This document shows positions 60,668 to 64,000 of a DNA stretch of 64,000 bases, in pieces. A program made the position numbers and the translations under genes. Positions within the stretch are counted from its first letter, which is position 1, and each line of letters begins with the position of its first letter. The DNA is from Oikopleura dioica. Taxonomy: Eukaryota; Chordata; Appendicularia; Copelata; Oikopleuridae. The notes beneath the pieces were generated by a model. The model did no database searches and was not told where the DNA came from. It saw only the letters and a program-made list of their open reading frames with translations. The stretch spans positions 11,950,157-12,014,156 of the forward strand of contig OU015566.1 in the NCBI GenBank assembly GCA_907165135.1, in the 5' to 3' direction.

Positions 60668-61155
60668 GGTCAATCGCTCGTCACTGCCACTTGATGCTCT
60701 AATTCACCGAGAACTGATGCTGTTAAAAAGCGCTGATTCGGAAATCGATGTTCCGAATTTCTAATGAAAAGCAATCATTGATATTAATTAACTGCCGATT
60801 GAAGCTAAAAATAAGCGTCAGCGAAACAGGGATCTCTGACGAGTACACAAAGTCATACCTCTCGTAATGAATAAAATATTGGGAAAGGTGTGAACATTGG
60901 GAAGCGATGTGGTTTCCCATGCGTATTTTGTACAGTAACTCGCTGTGAAAGGTTGAATGAAAGGATCTCAAACATATCTTAGAACTATGAAAGAATGATA
61001 AAAAGGCATTGCTGACTCTCTCTCCGGTCTTGATGATCGTATCAATCCTCAAAAACAAGCACCAACCAGGTGAAACATATTCTAGCTCATTTTTAAATGC
61101 GGCTCCCTGGTGAGTTAATGCTTTCATTTTTTTATAAACAAACGATTCAGAGAGC
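60668..61155. other. Intergenic
   Basis: Promoter side of the Ig receptor. A 144-codon minus-strand frame fills much of it, but it has low-complexity AT-driven composition and no family signal. I do not call it a gene. Confidence 0.35.
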
Positions 61156-61521
61156 ATGACTTTTGCTGAATTCGACAGAGTGCACAGGCGATCGTTGCGA
61201 ACAGTAAACGAGGTTCTCGGAACAAGACTCTTTCATCGAGAAATTCCAGCTAGAGAAACTCATTGGGATCCTCCAAGCAGTTATGGAAGCAGGCCTACAA
61301 ATCATTTGCAGCAGAGAATGAGTTCGTCGCGATTAGATTCTGGGAGGGACTTCCAATCACCATCGACGACTATGAGTTACGGAGGATATGGTCAGAGACA
61401 TTATGAAGAAAGATCAGGTTCTTTGCCTAGGTCAAGCATTGGAGCAAGACGGCCAGAAAATATGGCAACCAGAAGACATCAGTATCACGAGGAACCTGCT
61501 TCTCAGTACAGTGATGGATAA
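61156..61521 (+). CDS. Hypothetical Arg/Ser/Tyr-rich protein
   Basis: 121-aa frame: MTFAEFDRVHRRSLRTVNEV, then a disordered Arg/Ser/Gly/Tyr-rich region (SSYGSRP, GGYGQRHYEERSGS, RRHQYHEEPASQYSDG). Composition resembles a spliced gene's terminal exon or an RNA-binding disordered protein. No family recognised. The codon pattern is more gene-like than the surrounding DNA, but no intron or promoter evidence supports it. Confidence 0.35.
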   Translation: MTFAEFDRVHRRSLRTVNEVLGTRLFHREIPARETHWDPPSSYGSRPTNHLQQRMSSSRLDSGRDFQSPSTTMSYGGYGQRHYEERSGSLPRSSIGARRPENMATRRHQYHEEPASQYSDG

Positions 61522-61556
61522 AAATTATAATCAAGACTTACAGCTGGATCTAACTG

Positions 61557-61583
61557 CGGTTAGGAATACCTCGTGCGCTAAGC
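61557..61583 (+). pseudogene. 5S rRNA 3'-end fragment
   Basis: GGTTAGGAATACCTCGTGCG followed by CTAAGC is the last 27 nt of 5S rRNA with one change. It matches the full gene at 63278-63395. It is the remnant of the 5S half of a duplicated 5S-SL unit. Confidence 0.8.
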
Positions 61584-61833
61584 ATTTTGATCCTTATTTT
61601 ATCAGGAAAAGGGTCATCCTTTTTCCGTTTGGAAGGGATTGTATAAATGTCTGATGGAATGAGAAAGCTTCTATATCGTTGAATTCAATTGCCTATGCGA
61701 AGAAGCTACCAAACGCGGGCCCCAGAGCATCGAGGAGATTTGGCGCCCTCCGCCGCGCGCTTTTCTGAAAATAGGCCGAAAATAGGAGCGCGCAGCGACA
61801 AAACGACCTCGAAATCAAGCACCCTCTCTCTAC

Positions 61834-61940
61834 ACTCATCCCATTTTTGAGTCCGATTTCGATTGTCTAACAGGTAGGAATCGTCTCCATGCCCTCTCTC
61901 TCCTATCCCTCTCGCCTCTCACAAACAAAAATCTTCTAAT
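61834..61940 (+). pseudogene. Decayed spliced-leader RNA gene copy
   Basis: The 40-nt leader exon (61834-61873, starting ACTCATCCC and ending TCTAACAG) is identical to the complete copy at 63821 and is followed by a GTAGGAATCG donor. The upstream 100 bp also matches. Downstream of about 61930 the terminal GGAGAACC...GGTTCTCC hairpin and terminator are absent, so this copy is probably dead or uses other ends. Confidence 0.75.
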
Positions 61941-61977
61941 CAAAGAAACGTTAGCTAGCCTCAAATGGAAGTTTCAT

Positions 61978-62457
61978 TTATTCGGTTTTATTGACAAAAC
62001 TGACTGGAACGTTAGTGCCGTACTTTCTATCAGCAGTGAATAAAAGGTTTTTGCCATTGAATTTGGAGGAGAGTGACTCAAAGTCAACCGTTTTTGGTAC
62101 AGAAAGGGTTCTCTTCCAGTTGTGTGCTGACTCGATCTTCACTCCTTCGATGATTTCTGATGTTTTTGATGAGCCAGAGATTTGCAGCTCTCTCTTCGAC
62201 TCGTCCTTGGTGATTTTGAGGTCTTCCTTCTGCGTCGGAAGCGACGCGAGATCAATTCTTGCTGACCAGGTTGTAAGAGTGATCATTTCTTGCGAAATGG
62301 AGTAGGGCTGGTAGCGACGATCACGGGATTTGCGCTGGATCGGGCGGTCGAATTCGGGAGAAAAGGGAAATCCGGCGATTTTAATCATCTCTTGCTTTTT
62401 TTGTATCTCTTGGAAAGATTTCCCAGTATGAATGTGCTCTTGCTGAAACAAGCCCAT
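61978..62457 (-). CDS. Small heat-shock protein (alpha-crystallin family)
   Basis: Intronless, 159 aa on the minus strand. N-terminal region with GFPFSPEFDRPIQRKSRDRR, then an alpha-crystallin domain (ARIDLASLPTQKEDLKITKD; ESKRELQISGSS; AHNWKRTLSVPKTVDFESLS; FNGKNLLFTADRK). The A-x-x-x-n-GvL core is degenerate. Paired head-to-head with a second sHSP across a 257-nt promoter filled with heat-shock elements. The TAA stop is inside AATAAA (61977-61982). ATP-independent chaperone role by family. Confidence 0.83.
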   Translation of the reverse strand: MGLFQQEHIHTGKSFQEIQKKQEMIKIAGFPFSPEFDRPIQRKSRDRRYQPYSISQEMITLTTWSARIDLASLPTQKEDLKITKDESKRELQISGSSKTSEIIEGVKIESAHNWKRTLSVPKTVDFESLSSKFNGKNLLFTADRKYGTNVPVSFVNKTE

Positions 62458-62714
62458 TTTATACTGTTGAAAACTTGGAGAACATTCGGGAAATCAAGTG
62501 TAGAAAATTCCAGAATATAACAGAACATTCCAGAACCAATGGAACATTCGAGAAGACTGGTATCTTCACTGTAGATTCTTGAGAAAGAAGATTCCAGAAC
62601 ATTCTACACTGGAAAAAGAACCTGCTAGAAGAGACGACGACAGTCATCAGTGGCTATAAATACCGAGCGGGAGATGGCTTTCTCATCACACCAGAGATAC
62701 AAAAACCAACGAAA
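62458..62714. promoter_or_regulatory. Bidirectional heat-shock promoter with HSF sites
   Basis: At least five clusters of nGAAn/nTTCn repeats: 62479-62493 (GAGAACATTCGGGAA), 62502-62514 (AGAAAATTCCAGAA type), 62522-62535, 62541-62554 and 62587-62614 (GAAGATTCCAGAACATTC and more). TATAAATA at 62655-62662 is 53 nt before the plus-strand ATG. On the minus strand TATAAA directly abuts the ATG of the left gene. Confidence 0.88.
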
Positions 62715-63146
62715 ATGTTTACTTTTTCCAACGAACACTTCGAACCGCTAATGAACCAGGTCTTTTCTGAGCTCGCCCATTCCGCCAACAAGCGTGGAGG
62801 ATGCCGGCAAACTGCTGAGAAATCGAGCAAGTGGTGCAGCTGCATCAACCTTTCTACCATCCCCACCAAGGCCGAGGAACTGCACGTGAAGGTAGACGAG
62901 AAGAGCCGCACTCTGACCGTGTCTGGACAGTCTGAAACGGAGTCTACTCGACGAGACGGATTGAAGATCTTTTCAACTCACGTCTGGACGAAAGAAATTC
63001 GAATTCCAGAGGATGTGGAGCTGAAGACGATCGCGTCCAAGTTGCACGAGAATCAGCTCACTTTCGTCGCCGAACGAGTGCAGAACGAAGAAGACAAGCA
63101 ACAAGAAATTCCGATCGAGATCGTCGATACTCCTGCTCATGACTGA
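62715..63146 (+). CDS. Small heat-shock protein (alpha-crystallin family)
   Basis: Intronless, 143 aa. Starts MFTFSNEHFEPLMNQVFSEL, with a Cys-containing linker (KWCSCINLSTIP). The alpha-crystallin domain shows ELHVKVDEKSRTLTVSGQSE, HVWTKEIRIPEDVELKTIAS and KLHENQLTFVAERV. Similar in order and length to its divergent partner (STIPTKAEELHVKVD versus ASLPTQKEDLKITKD), so the pair arose by inverted duplication. Strong TATA and HSF sites upstream. The lack of introns suits heat-shock expression when splicing is blocked. Confidence 0.87.
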   Translation: MFTFSNEHFEPLMNQVFSELAHSANKRGGCRQTAEKSSKWCSCINLSTIPTKAEELHVKVDEKSRTLTVSGQSETESTRRDGLKIFSTHVWTKEIRIPEDVELKTIASKLHENQLTFVAERVQNEEDKQQEIPIEIVDTPAHD

Positions 63147-63277
63147 GACAGTCGATTTTCGCATATTCCTTTATTACCTGATTTTACGGAAAACACATAG
63201 ATACAGTATTAACCTGCAATAAACATAATCCTGAGTCAAAAATTTGCTATATATGCTGGCTAGAACCGACCTCGTTC

Positions 63278-63395
63278 GCTTAGCGTCATACCGCGTAGAA
63301 TAAACCAGTTCTCGTCCGATCACTGAAGTCAAACTACGACGGGCGGGGTTAGTACTTACATGGGTGACCGGTTGGGAATACCTCGTGCGCTAAGC
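63278..63395 (+). rRNA. 5S ribosomal RNA
   Basis: 118 nt from GCTTAGCGTCATACC to CTCGTGCGCTAAGC. The two ends pair (GCTTAGCG with CGCTAAGC). Internal promoter boxes and conserved AGTACTTACATGGGTGACC, GGGAATACC are present. TTTT follows directly. Oikopleura is known to have 5S genes linked to SL RNA genes. Confidence 0.95.
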
Positions 63396-63500
63396 ATTTT
63401 GACTTTTTTGCATAAAACAATCATTCTTTTTCACGACTAAACTTTCTTGATCCTCAATTATCATTTAATCGAGCTATAAGAAGCTATTGAAAAGATCCTA

Positions 63501-63661
63501 CAGTGGGTTGCGCAGGTACTGCACCCTTTGTGATTGCGGCGTTGCTGAACCCTTCGCCCGCGCTTTTTCTATTGTTTCTTTCTAGACTTGCTCAAAGTGA
63601 TTGCGTGACTGGTGCACCCTTTACCCGCTCTTTAGGGGTGCACTACCTGCGCAACCCACTG
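63501..63661. mobile_element. Tc1/mariner-like MITE
   Basis: 161 bp, flanked by TA on both sides. The ends CAGTGGGTTGCGCAGGTA and TACCTGCGCAACCCACTG are perfect inverted repeats, and the repeat continues to about 26 bp with one mismatch. TA target plus CAGT ends is typical of Tc1/mariner non-autonomous elements. It sits in the 5S-SL spacer. The other unit at 61.6-61.9 kb lacks it. Confidence 0.85.
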
Positions 63662-63735
63662 TAATGTTTGCGACTGGGAAGTATTGATAGTTGAGCTTGC
63701 GTAGTGGGCTGCGTGGCACTTGTGAAAAAGCGCCC

Positions 63736-63820
63736 TCTACCGCGCGCTTTTCTGAAAACAGGTCGAAAATAGGAGCGCGCAGCGACAAAACGACCTCGAA
63801 ATCAGGCACCCCTTCTCTTT
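63736..63820 (+). promoter_or_regulatory. Conserved SL RNA upstream block
   Basis: Shared almost base for base with 61740-61833 before the other leader copy (GGAGCGCGCAGCGACAAAAC, GACCTCGAAATCA). Likely the snRNA-type promoter (PSE-like) of the SL gene. Confidence 0.55.
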
Positions 63821-63955
63821 ACTCATCCCATTTTTGAGTCCGATTTCGATTGTCTAACAGGTAAGAATCGTCTCCATGCCCTATCTCTCCTATCCGTCTC
63901 GCCTCTCACAAATAAGAAAATTCTTTCGAAGGAGAACCTCAGAACGGTTCTCCTT
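63821..63955 (+). ncRNA. Spliced-leader (SL) RNA gene
   Basis: The 40-nt leader exon (63821-63860) starts ACTCATCCCATTTTTGAGTC and ends TCTAACAG, as in the published Oikopleura dioica leader. A GTAAGAATCG donor follows. Then come a pyrimidine-rich stretch, an Sm-like segment (AAAATTCTTTCG, about 63917-63928) and a perfect terminal hairpin GGAGAACC/GGTTCTCC (63931-63953). CTTTTTCT follows as a terminator. This RNA donates its exon to the 5' ends of other mRNAs and resolves operons. Confidence 0.93.
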
Positions 63956-64000
63956 AGACGCGCTTTTTCTAAGGTGGGTTATTTCACCGACTTCTTGATT

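Noticed and set aside
60723-61157. 144-codon minus-strand frame
   Set aside because: Long, but no conserved feature. The ATG sits head-to-head with another weak ORF, and composition is like the surrounding AT-rich DNA.

Overview
The window is nuclear DNA of a larvacean tunicate, almost certainly Oikopleura dioica. Reasons: the coding exons are split by very short introns, mostly 38-50 nt; several introns fit homologous proteins only with GA...AG borders; genes are packed on both strands; and an apparently complete spliced-leader (SL) RNA gene lies next to a 5S rRNA gene at the right end. That is the arrangement known for Oikopleura. Only the sequence was used. Protein families are named from remembered family features, not from searches.

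Layout. 0-4 kb holds no gene I can defend. 4-13 kb: a PIM-type kinase, a long spacer, then a large unusual kinase with dynein-stalk-like and eIF4G-W2-like parts. 13-22 kb: selenoprotein W (minus strand, in-frame UGA), a FARP-type FERM/RhoGEF protein, FIS1 and cytochrome b561. 22-30 kb: a MITE-like repeat, a compact PAIP2 (minus), DDI2, a mitochondrial membrane protein and a small follower gene. 30-40 kb: ABI, a Gal3ST-type sulfotransferase, PQBP1 and a tandem trio of paralogues of unknown family. 40-46 kb: a large EGF/FN3/SEA-type membrane protein and a secreted Cys-rich Kelch-like protein (minus). 46-48 kb: a myosin essential light chain and three small secreted-peptide genes. 48.7-50.4 kb: two long inverted-repeat elements. 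50-56 kb: a multi-pass membrane protein, a small mitochondrial-type protein, a RING protein, tRNA-Met(CAU), two tiny ORFs and HAPSTR1. 56-61 kb: an LRR-Ig-LRR membrane protein, a piggyBac-like MITE and a V-type Ig single-pass receptor (minus). 61-64 kb: two divergent small heat-shock proteins sharing an HSF-site promoter, embedded between two copies of a 5S rRNA-SL RNA unit, one decayed and one apparently complete.

How it fits together. The SL RNA donates a 40-nt leader to other mRNAs. Several genes here have a splice acceptor just before the start codon, and three gene pairs are separated by only 11-48 nt, as expected for SL-resolved operons. Other signs of compaction are stop codons lying inside AATAAA signals and tail-to-tail genes whose poly(A) signals nearly touch.

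Intron borders were inferred from GT/AG (or GA/AG) plus reading phase and family similarity. Where a border is not settled the entry says so. Many genes add up to a whole number of codons, which supports those models internally.
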